A program made the position numbers and the translations under genes. The notes under the pieces are model-generated. The model was not told the origin of the DNA. It did not search any database and worked only from the letters and a program-made list of their open reading frames with translations. Positions 35,819 through 49,700 of a stretch of 62,000 nucleotides of DNA are shown here, one piece after another (the first letter of the stretch is position 1; each line of letters opens with the position of its first letter). The stretch is from Cristatella mucedo (taxonomy: Eukaryota; Bryozoa; Phylactolaemata; Cristatellidae), in assembly GCA_009760855.2 (NCBI GenBank), contig WPIO01000045.1:395001-457000 (forward strand), in the 5' to 3' direction.

Positions 35819-38800
35819 TTGCCACATGATTTATACAAGTTCCATACAATACCCAAAAAGCAATAACGAGGGCTCGAAGTGTGCTAAAACGGCATGACAA
35901 CTACATGTACAGCCTAAGTGGACGAAGGCACACAGAATTAATGCAGTGTTTGCAATTAATACCGTTTGCTATACGGCAAAAGTCAGACTCGGTAGGTCTG
36001 ATGACAAGGCTTACCATTCAATTGCATTTCACTTTGCAGCAAATGTAAAGCGCCTAGAAAGAGATTAAGTTCTCTGAGGGCGCTTTATCAAGTGCATTAT
36101 TATTATTATTATTATTATTAAGGCTGACTTCATTAATCGTTCTAACTACAAATCAATTAGATTTTTATATATTCAATACCACTATTGCCATGGACTCTAG
36201 TTACTGTTGCTGAGGGTGCAAAGCGAATAGCAATTACAATTGCACTGCTGACGGCATCGCCAGTAAGACTACCGCCCCTCATATCGCCAGAAAGGCTACC
36301 CTCCTCAGACCGCTGGCATGTGCATAGAATTTCAAGCCATTGGGAACACTAGTTAGAGGGACACAACTAGCGCCTTCTCAATTGTCGACATAAAGGCAGC
36401 CTTGAAATTAGTAGAATTAATAGAATGAGCACCCTGGTATGGACATGCAGATGCATAGACGATGCATCGTCCAGCTTAAAACAAAAAACCATACCGTACG
36501 TGAGGGTTGATGCTGGCAGTCGCCAAAAGATGCAAATTATCGCACCTACCACCAGCTGGGAACTAACCAATAAATCAGACATCGAATAGCATGCATGCCG
36601 GGGCTGCTGCCGTACGACCACATGGGTGTTGCAGAGAATAAATACACTGCTTGCCCTAGCCGATCGACTAAACAGTAAATCGTCGATCGCCATGCAAGAC
36701 AGGCTAGGCTCGGTTCGGTTCAGATCCGGACTAGGCAAGATATGTGGCTCAGCTTCGAAAAGCTGCAGGCACTGGCAGCATGCACCACAAACCTTATCTG
36801 ATCCGCCGTGCCACCCGACGTGGCATTGGTCACTGCCCACGCAGCTTCCTTTCGCGTCTTGAACTCACTCTTCAAAGATACGTCTACTAGCATTGGGAAG
36901 ACGTTAGCATCGATGACACACTAAAACGTTATGTAGAGCGAGTTGGTGAGCTGAGAGAAGGCTTTAGTGAAGATACTATCACCAACGTCGAGGTAAAAAA
37001 AAACAACAAAAAAACCTACTTGATCCTTTTGCAACCATGCAAGTTAAAAGATCGAGCGTTGATGACTAATCTCCCCCCCCCATTAGCTGAGGATTCGTCA
37101 GAGCCGGTGATGGCAGCAACGAGGAGCACCCGCGGACTGCCGATAAGGCCACAGGCACTTATCAGCAAACCTTTCCAGCAAATGTGTGTCAAGGTGAGAA
37201 CAACCCTTTCAAGTGCAAATAAAAGCAGCTAGCTAGTTTAGGGGCTGAAACGAAAGGGAAGCAGCAGAGGCAACGGCAGCAGCAACCACAGCAGGAGCAG
37301 TGAAACATGCTCAGCACAAATGCTAGGAAGTACAATTACACATTATTAACATCTGTACTATCTTGTAAAAGCAATTTCGATCTAAGTTCCTCGATGTCCT
37401 GCCTCAGCTCAACACCTAGACAACAAATTTCACCTTAAATTCTAGTTGTTTTAGAAAGCATACTAAGAATACAAGGTGATTTAACAGCCTCATTTGTAGA
37501 GCAACATAAGAGTCTTTACAGCTGCTCTCGCAGTGGCAATAAAGGATCGTTGACGCAGGATTCGAACCTACGACTTCGAGACCTAGGTCGTGAAAAGCAA
37601 CCGCCTTATCTACTGAGCCATCACGGCTCACAAATAGCTAATGAAACAGCCTCTTATATATATAGCGACAGAAGAGCCTATATGGCTATCACCACCACTG
37701 CAATATAGGATCGCCCACTGCAGTATTCGAACTCGAAACATCGGAACCGAAGTCATGAAAAGCAACCAGCTTAGGTAGTGAGCCACCACGGCTGACCGTA
37801 GAATAGTAGCATGTAGGCGTGATGGTTCGTGACAGAGAATACACTTACAGGCAACAGTATTTACGAGGGCTGATTGATAAATAGCCCTAACCCCCTGCTA
37901 TCTAGGTAAACCAACTGACTTACTCTTGGTTTAACAGCATTGAAATAAAGTATACAGAGTACAAGAACGAGGTCTCTTAACAGTTTTGTTAATCGTAAGA
38001 ACCCAAGGTTATACAAGTACATGTACTAGTGGATAACTTACATCAATAGAAGGTCGGAGAGCCTTATTCTTTATATTTTCTTGTATTCGTCTGGGCATTT
38101 ACGAGGTCAGCTTTCGGCGAGCATCCGGAGATTTGCAATCTCATATCTGCTTAATGCCGAGGCTGCATGGCAGACTTTCCAACCGACACGACGCCTGTTC
38201 TTGATGACTAAGTCATCCAGAACCGTGGGTGGGGAGATAACTCGGGTAGTACCCGACCGTGCCGACTCACCAAAAAATTAGACCATGCTTCTACTTCTTC
38301 AGGCCGATTTGGAGTGACAAACCAATCATTAATGCGGTTCATCTGATGAGACTGCCCTTGACAAAGTGGCAACTGATGAAGGAACCAGCCTCATATGAAT
38401 GCACTCACAAAGCTTTTAGCTCATCCATATATACCTTTAATATGCTCACGGAACTGTTATCAACAATCAGGCTTTATCGGAGTGATGAGGGCTGCTGACC
38501 GTTCCAAATAAAGTAAAGCGATTTCCGGAAATGGTAGGAGGGATTGAATGGTCTGAATACACTGTAATTCCATGAGGCCCAATGACCAGTACAGGAAAAA
38601 AATGACAGTGCTTAAGGTCCAATATACTGGCAGTCAATCTGAGTAGCCGAAAGATCGGGCATCCAGAGTCGGCTGTATAGCCACAACTTGAGCCGACCAA
38701 AAAGCTCATAGGGAGACTATGAGATTAAGTTTTAGGCTGTACGTAAGCATTCCAATCTGACCCAGCATGGATGCTGCACTTGACTGAGATCGAAAGACAG

Positions 38801-41800
38801 GCTTGGCCAAACAAAGACTTAGGATGCCTGAGTCGGCAAGGTATTGGTTTGCTTATAGCATGCTTGGGGTCACTGTCCATTTGCCAAACAGAGCCATCAA
38901 CCACAAGAGTTTGGGGCACAGGGCAATCAAACACTGGAACAAGTCTGGGAACACATCGCAATACCACAATCCCTTTAACACAGCAACGAGTTCTTTAGCC
39001 AGAAGGCAAGCAACAAGCGTCTGTCACCTTTCCTTAACATGGATTGCATGCAGTCGGAGTGGCACTATTAACCTTTTCCATGCCTGACAAAAGTCCACTC
39101 TGTATATCATTATTTTTCTTTCACCGGGCCATACATAGAAAAAAATCCTAGCTGATTAAACAGCCCCTTTTTGTATAGCGACAGAAGAGCCTTTACGGCT
39201 ATCACCACCGCTTGCAGTAGCTATAAAGGATCGCCCACCGCAGGAATCGAACCCACGACCTCGGGGCCGAGGTCGTGAAAAGCAGCCACCTTACCTAGTG
39301 TGCCATCACGGCTCACGCAATAATGCTCTCCAGTCATGAACAGTAAAGTGAGCTCCTAACATTACAAACCCTCCTTATGGTTCCTAACCTTCGGCCCGGG
39401 AAATATCGTGTATTCTGCTTGCCACGCCGCGTGGCCCACTCCTGATCGCCGGTTCAGCTTGGTGGGTGCGAAATAAGCAGGTCGTCTGGCATAAAGATTT
39501 TTCTGGCACTATGCTACTAACTGTTACTAAGGGATTGCTAGGTCATCGGCATTTGCCGAAACGAAGCACAATGCATAAATAAGGGATTTTTACTCGACTT
39601 ATACACTTGCAAGTGCTCAATGCCACCGAGCTAGTTCCGTCCTATCCTCACACACATCGGACACATTAGCCAAGACAAGAGCACGGACATCACCCCATAA
39701 ACGGCACCACTACAGAGGAAATACCGGCAATATTGCAGGGTAAATACCGTACCTGGACTTAAGGCACACCCACCCACACCTGGCGTTACCTTCCTGGTAA
39801 AAGGGCTCGATATCAAGGTCACGACTAACAGAGCCAGTCCATAGTACCCCGAATGCTGCTCTGATGGGGGGGGGCCTGCTTCCTACCCGAGAAAATGTTC
39901 TTCCACCCCTTGCCTGGGGCAGGAAAAAACAACCACACGATCACACACGAGCGTGTAGGACATACAAATTTAGCGCTTTCTTGCATAATACCCGACAAGC
40001 CGACTTGTTGTTCAGGAGCTCCGCTGAAGCTCCGGCAGAATCCTTCTGGCTGCTGGCTCTTGGCTGCCCTGCTGCTGAAGCTTTGCAGCTAACAACGGAT
40101 CGCTCATCTGACACTTTCCCATGCTGAAGCTTCACCTCAAATAGTTTGGCAATAGTTATCTTCCTCCTGGCCAACTTAAAAATCGCCAGTCCGTGTGCTC
40201 AAAGCTTACCTGGGAAGCCACAAACCTAACCCATTAACCTGCCTTCGTACACATAGCGTCTTCATGCACAGCGTCTTCATGCCTGCCCCCCCCCTTTCCC
40301 CAGGTGGTAGAGGAACAGTTAACCTTGCCGTGCCCTCAAGCCTGCCTCCCCCAAGGGGCAGAGTTCTCTCTCTGCCATTCTTATCGCCAAGTCCTTCCCG
40401 ATGCAGATGGCTATTTGGTCCCAGCTTCTAATTAACAACTGAGTTTGCTGACTCATCTAAAAATGCCATGCTTAGAAAAAGCCTCGCACAAACCCATCGA
40501 CATTTACAGGTTACCGCACACCTGGCTGACTTCTTAATTTGCCTCTCTAGCCTTTAGGGAATATGATTCAAGAGTTCAACATTTCGATAGGTGCTATTGT
40601 AAGCACTATGCGAATTTCATTTTCAGTGTGCCAGACACAGCTTAACTGTGGATGCTTTACAGATTGCAACATAGCCTTGACATTTCTGTAGCTTTAAAAT
40701 TTGAGTGGCATCGAGCTCACGAACATTATTGCAGGGTACAAATGCGAGTTCCTATATTGGAAACATCGAACGAACAAAGCTTCACAGTACACCGATGACA
40801 GCAGAAAGAGAAAGGAAGAGCCGGCGAGAAAGCGATCGCAACGAATACGTTTAGGAAAACTGCCAGCAAGTAGCTAGAGCAACATCCGTCACGTGGCTGA
40901 AGGTGGCAAGGTAAGGCAACCTACCTGAATCTGCGACCGATTGCCAGCCGTGATATTCGATATAGTCCAACAAGCCTCTTTACGAATGGCCTCCTTCGTA
41001 CTGCCCAGAAGGTGCAACAGGCACGGCAGCACGCCGCAATTAAGCACGATCTGCAAAAAGCAAATGACATAGTGACATTGCAGCACTCAGTTGCTGCTTG
41101 CTCTTCGAACCAGCTGCTACAGTGTACATCTAGAGGCACCGCAGGGGCACAGTGATAGCAGTCATGCAAGCAGAAAGCCAAGGAAAAAGGGATTGTGACT
41201 AATGTGAGGGAAAGAGATAGAGGCAGTGACCGTAAAATCACAGGATAACCGACCAAGAACACAATCAACCATGTCATTCGACATCAAGCATGCAGATCGG
41301 CAATTTCATGGGCTACACAAAGATTTATGGACTCCCGGATCAGCCGACCAGGAAGGTGATTCCCGACTAATTCCTGCAGGCAGGGCAAAAAGCCACCTGG
41401 AAGCCGATGTGAGGTGATAGGTAGAAACCGCAAACGTAGTTTTATTATGCAAAATATGATACTAAAGACTAAGTAAGCGAATCTGGGCACATTTACAATG
41501 AGTGGGAGTGAGGCCCAAAGATAGGGGGATCCGAGACTCAAACTGGCCCTTCCAGAGCACACCCCTGTCATAATCACTATTGGAGCTCTGGTAATCATGC
41601 CAAAAAGAGGCTCAAAAAGGACGAGAGAAAATAAAAGGTCGGTTTGAAGTTAGTTAGCTCAACATGAGTAGACGGGTAAACCCAACTGTATAATTATTAC
41701 AGGACAAGCCAGTTAACCTGCACTGTTCTTTGGGACCTCACGATAATCAAACCGATGGCATTTGTGATAGATCGGCGGGGTAAAAAGAAAGGTCATCTTG

Positions 41801-43741
41801 GTCAGGCAGCAGTCAGAAGACTTTGTTCCACCTATCGACCCAGCGGCCATATATCCAGAGCAAAAAAGCAGACTCAAGCCTGGCTCAAGTCGACGGTCGG
41901 TTCATTGACACAAGACAATCAAAGCAGCACCCCAGGACAGTGCAGAACGAAGACGCCAGTCTGTCTGGCCTCAGCCTGGCCGGCAAAACCCGACAAATAG
42001 CGACCCCTGCTAGATGTTACGGCTATGCTCAGGCCCGAAACTTCCACAAAAGCTCAGAGCCATGCACGATTGCCCCGCTATGAGCTGGGTCAACAAGTTG
42101 AGGCCAGTCAGCTTTCACGGCTTAGGCCAATCAAACGATCTCGACACCAAAGCCTCCCTCCTATTGCCAACAAAGAAACTGCACACGAAAATTGAAGCAG
42201 CTGCAGCAGTGCATTCACCTTGCCTAGGTTCAAGCAACAAACACAAGAGGCACACACTTCCGATAGATGCAAGCACGATGCTGTCTGGGGCAGGCGCACA
42301 CAACAACAAGCAGCACACGACGGTTTACCTGAGTTTGGACGTCGTCGCCTGTCACAATGTTGCCTACAGCGCGCAGAGCTGCCGAGACAACAGTGGGCTG
42401 AGGATGCATGAGCAATTCGACAAGCCGCCGGCAGACGCCCGAGTCTATCACGGCCTGAATTTTATCGTTAGGACCATCTGACAGGTAGGACAATGCCCAG
42501 CACGTGTCCGCAAGCGTGTCGGCATCCTCCTGATACAGAAGCCTTGCAAGCACAGGAAGCGACTGCTGCACCTGCAAAAGCCAACGGGCTGAAGTCAAGA
42601 TGAAGGTGCGAAAGCAGGCGGCTTCTGCAGAAGCAGCAGCCCACATCGTCGGTGGTATGTTCGGGCCACGAAGACCACAGGAGTTAAGCACAAGATACAA
42701 CTCACAGAAGCCAGTGAGTTACCTTGGAGAAGTCTGGGGGTGGGTTCTTGCCACGGCAAATGTTCGAAAGACACCATACCGAATTCCGAATCATAGAAAC
42801 CCGATCGGCTTTCTGGAGAATCCTTCAAAGTGAGTGAACACTGCATGAAAACAAACCGGGGCTCCATAACTAAAACCTAGATGCACTCTGATTAACGCAC
42901 AGCAGCAGGATAAATTCCAGCCACTAAGCAGCTGCTGTGACTAGTGGAGATCAGAAGTCGTGAGATATGTAGCCCGAATATAGAGGGTCAGATGAGTGAT
43001 AGCACACCGATGAATAAAAAGTAGTGCTGGAAAGCATCGGTTCAGTCAAGCTGTTACCTAATATAGCCAAACCTCGTCAGAACTGCATTTCAGGATACAT
43101 TTGATGAGCTTCAGGGAGGGGAGGGGATGGAGGATCACCAACCAACCGTTAGGCAACCAGTGAGATAAAGAGACAGCCTCCCAGGATACCTAAATTATGG
43201 CTACTATCCAGCAAGCTAATAGAGTAGGGTCATCGGGAAGTCTTCACAATCATAAATCAACCTTCCGATTGCAAGACCCCGTTCAGCTGGGTGTGCTGGC
43301 TGAACTCAAGTCATTGAGCGCTCTCTCAATTGGACATAGGAGCCAAATACATTCTACACGGGCCTAGAGGAGGATGTCAGCAATCAGCAACCGTTCACAC
43401 GATGATTGCCAACATGCTGCAAGTTCAAAGCTATGCAATGGTGGAAATCACTAAATATCAAAGATACAATACAAGAATCCTTTATCAATTGTATTCCTAC
43501 TGGCTAAATGCCAATTCTATCTCTATTCTGCTCACGGCAATCCGTTGATGCAGACACAGAATGTTACCACTATCCTTATGGTCATGCTTCCTTCCCAGCA
43601 TATGTAAATTGCCCAGAAAGTTATTATAATCCGAGGGTGCTTACAAACATGTTATCATTATTATTACATGGGCTGTTCAGCAGCCAAAAGGAGGAACTCC
43701 TCGTCCGTGGGTTTAATCATTCTTTAACATGTGTGTCAGCA

Positions 43742-43782
<41 letters not shown>

Positions 43783-46700
43783 TGCACACACACACACACA
43801 AATACACACACGTAGTTAATGCAAATAAGCAGATACTAAAGCTGTAGCTGACAGTCTATAATTCCAGGAACTTGCATCTCTTGCACATACTAGTTTGAGC
43901 ACGATGAATGGACGGCATCAAGTAAGCAAATGCTAGGCTATTTACAGTGATATTATTAACTAGCCTATTGAAACATGTAGCACCAGCTAAAGCTGTAGCT
44001 AACACTGGGCTCGGTCAAGTACCAGCCTGTTCTGTTTGCTCTTCAAGCAGAGAAGCTGAGCAGGGGCAAGTAAAGAGGCTACTGGCACCAAAAACAATTC
44101 AATAGGAGCTATTTAATCCGGCAGGCTTTCAGGCGGTTGGACGACGGCTACTACGAACATCCGTGGACTCACTGCAGCAGTGCTGGTACGATGCCGCAAC
44201 TGATGACATAGTCTCGACAGTCGGGACTGTCGCCAGCGATGTTACCCAATGCCCACACAGCCTGCTCCTGAACGTCCTCAAATGGCGAGTACAGCAGCTG
44301 AACGAAGACAGGAACTGCGCCAGCCTGGATCACCTTCTGCGTCTGCAAACTGTTTCCTGAAGCTATGTTGGTGAGAGCCCAAGCAGCTTCGAACTGTAAA
44401 AATTGAGTAGAAAACCCACGTTTAGGGTCAGCATGCAGCAATGCCGACAACATACAGCGGCGAATGGAGACTATGAAGGGATGGAGCTAGCAATCTCGTG
44501 TCGTAAGGAAACCCACTTCCGTCACAAGAACCGGCCACACGACGACCAAAAGTATCAAAAACCAGCAAAGCAGTATGATCAAAATCGATACATGTTGATG
44601 CCACAGGCCGAGATCTCACATTCCTACTGGCAAGCATCATAGGTGACCAGTTGCACACACCAGATACCAATCACCGATTCTCTGACAATGACCAACAAAC
44701 AAGCCAATGGGTTTACTCTGATGGCTTCTGAGAAAAACAAGTCTTGGCTTGGGGGCTACTCTGCTAACCCAAAATTTAGCAGGTAGTAAATGGAAGCCAC
44801 TTAAGCTAGCTCGCAGGCACATACCACTGCCAGACAAAAGCCCTTTCAGCATTGACACCTTCTGGATAGGCTCCTTAGCCTTAGCTAGAGACTGTTTACC
44901 ACTTCAGAATCTCGTTTGTAGCATTAAGTTTGTTCTACACCAGTAAGACGACGACGGAACTGCTCCGTATCGAGTGATGCCACTATCAGCTAGGGGTACA
45001 TAATGTGATCCAAGTCGTGGCTGGAGCACACTTAGACATTGGCATATCAGCATTATGGCAGTGGCTTAAAATTGAGACCAACACAAATATCGTAGTTAAA
45101 TCAGCTAATCCTGCAAGGTTTCTCCACCACTGCGCATATGACCTAATATATGCTAGAGCAAGAGCAGAGACATCGATGGTCCCATACGATTCGAGAGAAG
45201 GACTCACCATCTACCAATCACCTTTCTAGAAAGGAATTTGACTTTACTTTAAAGTGGCCCAGATGTTAAATAGTCATTTCAAAGCATCATGATGCCAAGC
45301 AACGAGTGCAGGCTAAGTTGCAACATACGAAGAGCATATTAAAGAAACTTTTGATATAAGCCATCCATAGTTAGTGACCAAGCTTAACCACGGTTATCTG
45401 GGCACCGTGCAGACAAAAACTACCACAGGCTGCTGTTTACAACGGTTATCTGGGCACCGTGCAGACAAAAACTACTACAGGCTGCTGTTTACAAGTTTCT
45501 TAATACCCCATGCATCAATCCGAGTTCGGTTGTTGCTAACGCCCAAATAAGATCAAGTCATTAAACCACATTAACTAGAAAATTGTAAAAATGTATGTCA
45601 AGGTACCTGGGTATTTCCTTGACCTGTACAGACCTACCAGCGCCATACTGATGCTTGGTATACGACCAGAGCATACAACCAGTTGCAGAGCATTCAGAAA
45701 TTACAAAAGTCATTTCGACGAGCATTCACTGAGATGGCATTCCAAACACAGATTGCAAGGTGGCCGTAGATCTCAGAGAGCACTGATAGGAACACCATTA
45801 AGAAACGTCTAGACTACGGTGGCATAGAGGCACTGCAGCATTCGGGTGGCCCTCGACTAACTTCTTCGAGGGACGCCAGCTCCAGAAAAGCACGGCTCTG
45901 AACGAGGCTTTCCACTGCTAAAATGTACTGCCCGAGTCTTAGTCGTGCTACCCGACTAATGGCCTTGAGTAAAAAAAAAAATAAAATACCCAGAGTAGAT
46001 GGCTTAATGAACAGAAATTGAAGGTCCGGGTAGCCCGGTGAAAACCATTGTAGACTTAAGCAAAAAATGCTAGGAGGCTGGATTTTTGCTGCCACTGCCA
46101 GCAGTGGACAGCCGAGCGGTGGAGTGAAGTGCTGTTGACTGACCAGTTCACAATCCGATCTCTTTGGCCACGATAATAGGAGGCAGAACGATTGCAGGAG
46201 AATGGATGAAACATATGTTGACCGTAGGGTGCAAAAGACCGTGAAACTTGGTAGTGGAAGTGTAATGGTTTAGGAGATGTTTCTAAATATCCGGTGTTGG
46301 GCCTCTGCATAGGATTCAAGGAATTATGAATCAGATTGTCCATCCGGATTTTTTTGCACAATGTGGGCTTGCCATCTACTAAGGCTCTTCTCGGGCTTGA
46401 TTTATGTTGGCAGCATGACAAAGATCCAAAGCACCATGCTTCTAGTGGTAAATGAACTTATCACAAACCCACGGATTGAGGCTTCAAGCAAATCGAGGTC
46501 AGGCAGTGGTCAAGCCAAAGGCTGAAGTTGAACCCAACTTAATTGTGGGAAGAAGTCGACCAAGCTCAAAGGGACCTTGCAGTTAAAGCAAACCGTAGAC
46601 TTCTTCAAGGTTTTGAAGAATTGCTGGGCCTCAATTCGTCTAGAAACATGCCAGAGGCTGGCAGAGTCAACGCCGAGGCAATTGTAAAAAAGTTAACATT

Positions 46701-49700
46701 TCACACATGTTAGCTTTCTTGCATAATAAAAACGGCCATCAAGTTAGATCCGTGCTGAAACGATGCTCTGGCAGCTGGTGTGTCGACACTTTTGGACAAA
46801 AGTATGCATGCACACTCCAGTATGTACACCCAAGTGCAAAAATACCAGCGGCTTCTCACTTGTGAGCAGTATTATGCATTCACCCTTCAAGTGAGGACTC
46901 ACACAAGAAGCCTTCAGGTTCCTACAGGGAAGCTAGTTGCTATGGATAGGATGAGGCGAAGGCTAGATGTACAAGGCAGGCTGAGCTCGGAATACAACTA
47001 GAAGCTCGTTCAGTCAGTCATACATAGGGGTTTAGCCCGTTTAAAGTGGGCTGAGGCAAAAACACACTGGATCTGTAAAGAAGTCTGGGGGAATGAGAGC
47101 AAGTTTGCTATTTTTGGTAACTAAAAATGTAAGCAGTACTGCATCGTTGCTCATACTGCCTTCAGTAGAAACATTTGAAGTTTAGCAGGACAGGACCCAT
47201 GGTCTAGTGCTGCTTCTGTGGATAACTGGGCACCAGTGGACACGAGACGTTAATTAATAACTACTCCCAAGCAGTGCAGTGTCTAGCCCAACGAACCTTC
47301 GCAGATACAATTTTTTTTCCAACACGGCGACGAGCCTAAGCAAGCTGCACACAGGCGTTACACTGCAGAATTTAGTTCAGGTCCACTAGGCTACCTAATG
47401 ACCTATAACCCAATAAATCACCTAATGAAGCGGCCGAGTCGATCTTTAGACCCGAATCCCAAAGAGTGTCTCTGGGGCGAAGTGGATAGAAAGAAGGGTC
47501 ACAGCTCAGGTCACATCTGAAGAATTGCTTGCCTCCAGTTTGCCGAACGTTTGGAGAACCAGCAAGTCATATGCTTACGAAGGCTTAGTTTGCTCTATGC
47601 CAGAGCAGCTCAATCAGCTGCTTGTCGTGGTGGTGTAACTTCATACAGATTAATATTGATACACTCGACCAAAAGTTTGCTTACATGTTACATTGGCTAA
47701 TCTTATCTAATGAGAATCATTACAGCAGGTTGCGCCGCGACGATATTTCTGCATGCCAGTGTATCTTTGTCTCCAGGTCATCTGGCACGACCGGTGACAG
47801 TGGTAGCTCTACTGTGGGTCTCAGCAGCAGCAGCAGATGGCTAGTGAGAAGTGAGAATCGATATAACCCACTAAAATAACCAATGCAGCTGCAACCTGCT
47901 GAAGCTACACTACCAATCACACAACACTAGCACAAGCAACCGCAAGGCAGCACACACGAGCACACACTTTTGCACTGCCCGGGCTGTGTGGGGTGGGCAA
48001 GACACACTAGCTAATATTCCCCACATCGCGAGCTTCACAGACTGCACTGCCAGCGGAAAAAAACCCACAAAAGGAGCGTTTATGCAACATACTTATGCAA
48101 TGCATCCACGTCTTTAACTCTACACAGCCTATGTAGAGGTTAAGCTGGAGTTTTGTTTAGTACACTCACAGCTTAAGCATTTTCCGATTAGCATTCGGTA
48201 GCCCAGAGACTTCATCCCATACAAGAAAAAGAAAGTGAGAATCATCGATGGGTCAGGAGAGCAGTAGAAGTGGTAACATGGAAGTCAGGACAGCTGGAAA
48301 GGATGTGCCATAGTCGGCAACGGGAGAGTAGTTGTCGTTCCGTAAGGATCGTGGAAGTGAGTTTAGGACCTAGACAGTCTAGGACTTGCAGAGCAAAATG
48401 CCAAGGGTCTTCAAGCAGAAGAATGAAACTGCTAATATACTGATCCTACAGGACACGGGAACGAGGAAACTGAAACTGGTGCACCAGTTCTGCTAGGTAT
48501 GGAGGAGCCAGGCAGTGGCAGGCATTGTGAGTCAGCATAAGAACTTTGCTTTGTCTCTGTTGATCAACCGGCAGCCATCGAAGCTTCTCTAGCAAAGGGG
48601 ACACGTGGCTGAATCTCTGGGATTTTTTGGCTAGCTTTGCAGCCATATTCATCACAAGGTAAAATGGCCTAATGGCTTTTTTTTCAATAGCCCAGCCAAA
48701 AGCGACTTGCAATAATCTAGCAAGGAGTTGGTTAAATTTGTGCAAGCCGTCGTGCAAGATAGTTTCTAATCTTAAATAGGGGTTGGACATGATGGAAGAG
48801 AATTTCTAATCTGAGATAGGGATAGGACATGATACTAATATTATAGTTGATATAGCGGCCTCAGAGAACTCAAGCTCTTTCTAAGGACTTCACATTTCCT
48901 GCAAAGGATGGCTAGCTATGGAAGCATTCTTCTTTGAAAACTCTTTGAAAATTTAGGAAGCTGTCACTAAGCAGATGGCAATGGTCGCACAGCAGCATCC
49001 CCTATTATAAGAGCAAAGCCTTCTAGTTCAGCCACATGCCTAGGGTGTCCTATAAGCAGCAGGTTAGTCCACCACTCAGCTGGTTCATGCCCTGGGCAAT
49101 GCAGGTGACACATTGGCAACCAGCCTGGCACCACCCTTGCAGCTGCCTATACAAGCTGATACCACATGTCCACAGGCTGATACCAGCATATCCACTGTAA
49201 CTCAGAACCACGCGTTCCCCTAATCGAATACCTTGAGAGTTCTAGACTAATTTTCTAAGATATGAGGATTGATTCACTCTACCATGTTGTTGTTCATCAC
49301 TTCCTTTATTTCCACTCTCCTCTACTTTTCTTATTGCTCAAATATGCTAATTCAGTTCCAACATGAAACTAAAAGCATCATGGCTACCGATCACTTCCGT
49401 GTACTCTCAACTTTTACAGCATCCACCAAAGAAAGTATGTGGTACGACTCACAACTGATATCTGGAGGGCACAATACGCTAGACTTGTCACGATGTCATG
49501 TCTTCGGATTATTTTAACCTGCAGGGCTACAGTTATGCTACAAAGATCCACAAGTCACTCAAGTCATACCATTTTCATACAAATTCCAGCTAAGTAGCAG
49601 CTACTCTACACAGCAGTGACTCAAGATCAGCACATCTCACAGGGTAATAAGGGGCACAACAAGCACCAGCTCCTGTTTGGCAATGATGGCTGGGTTCTTG

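Noticed and set aside
38500-38709. Additional transposase segment downstream of the DPKH-like motif
   Set aside because: The 80-codon frame there does not show the expected third catalytic region, so it supports only a weak relic call.
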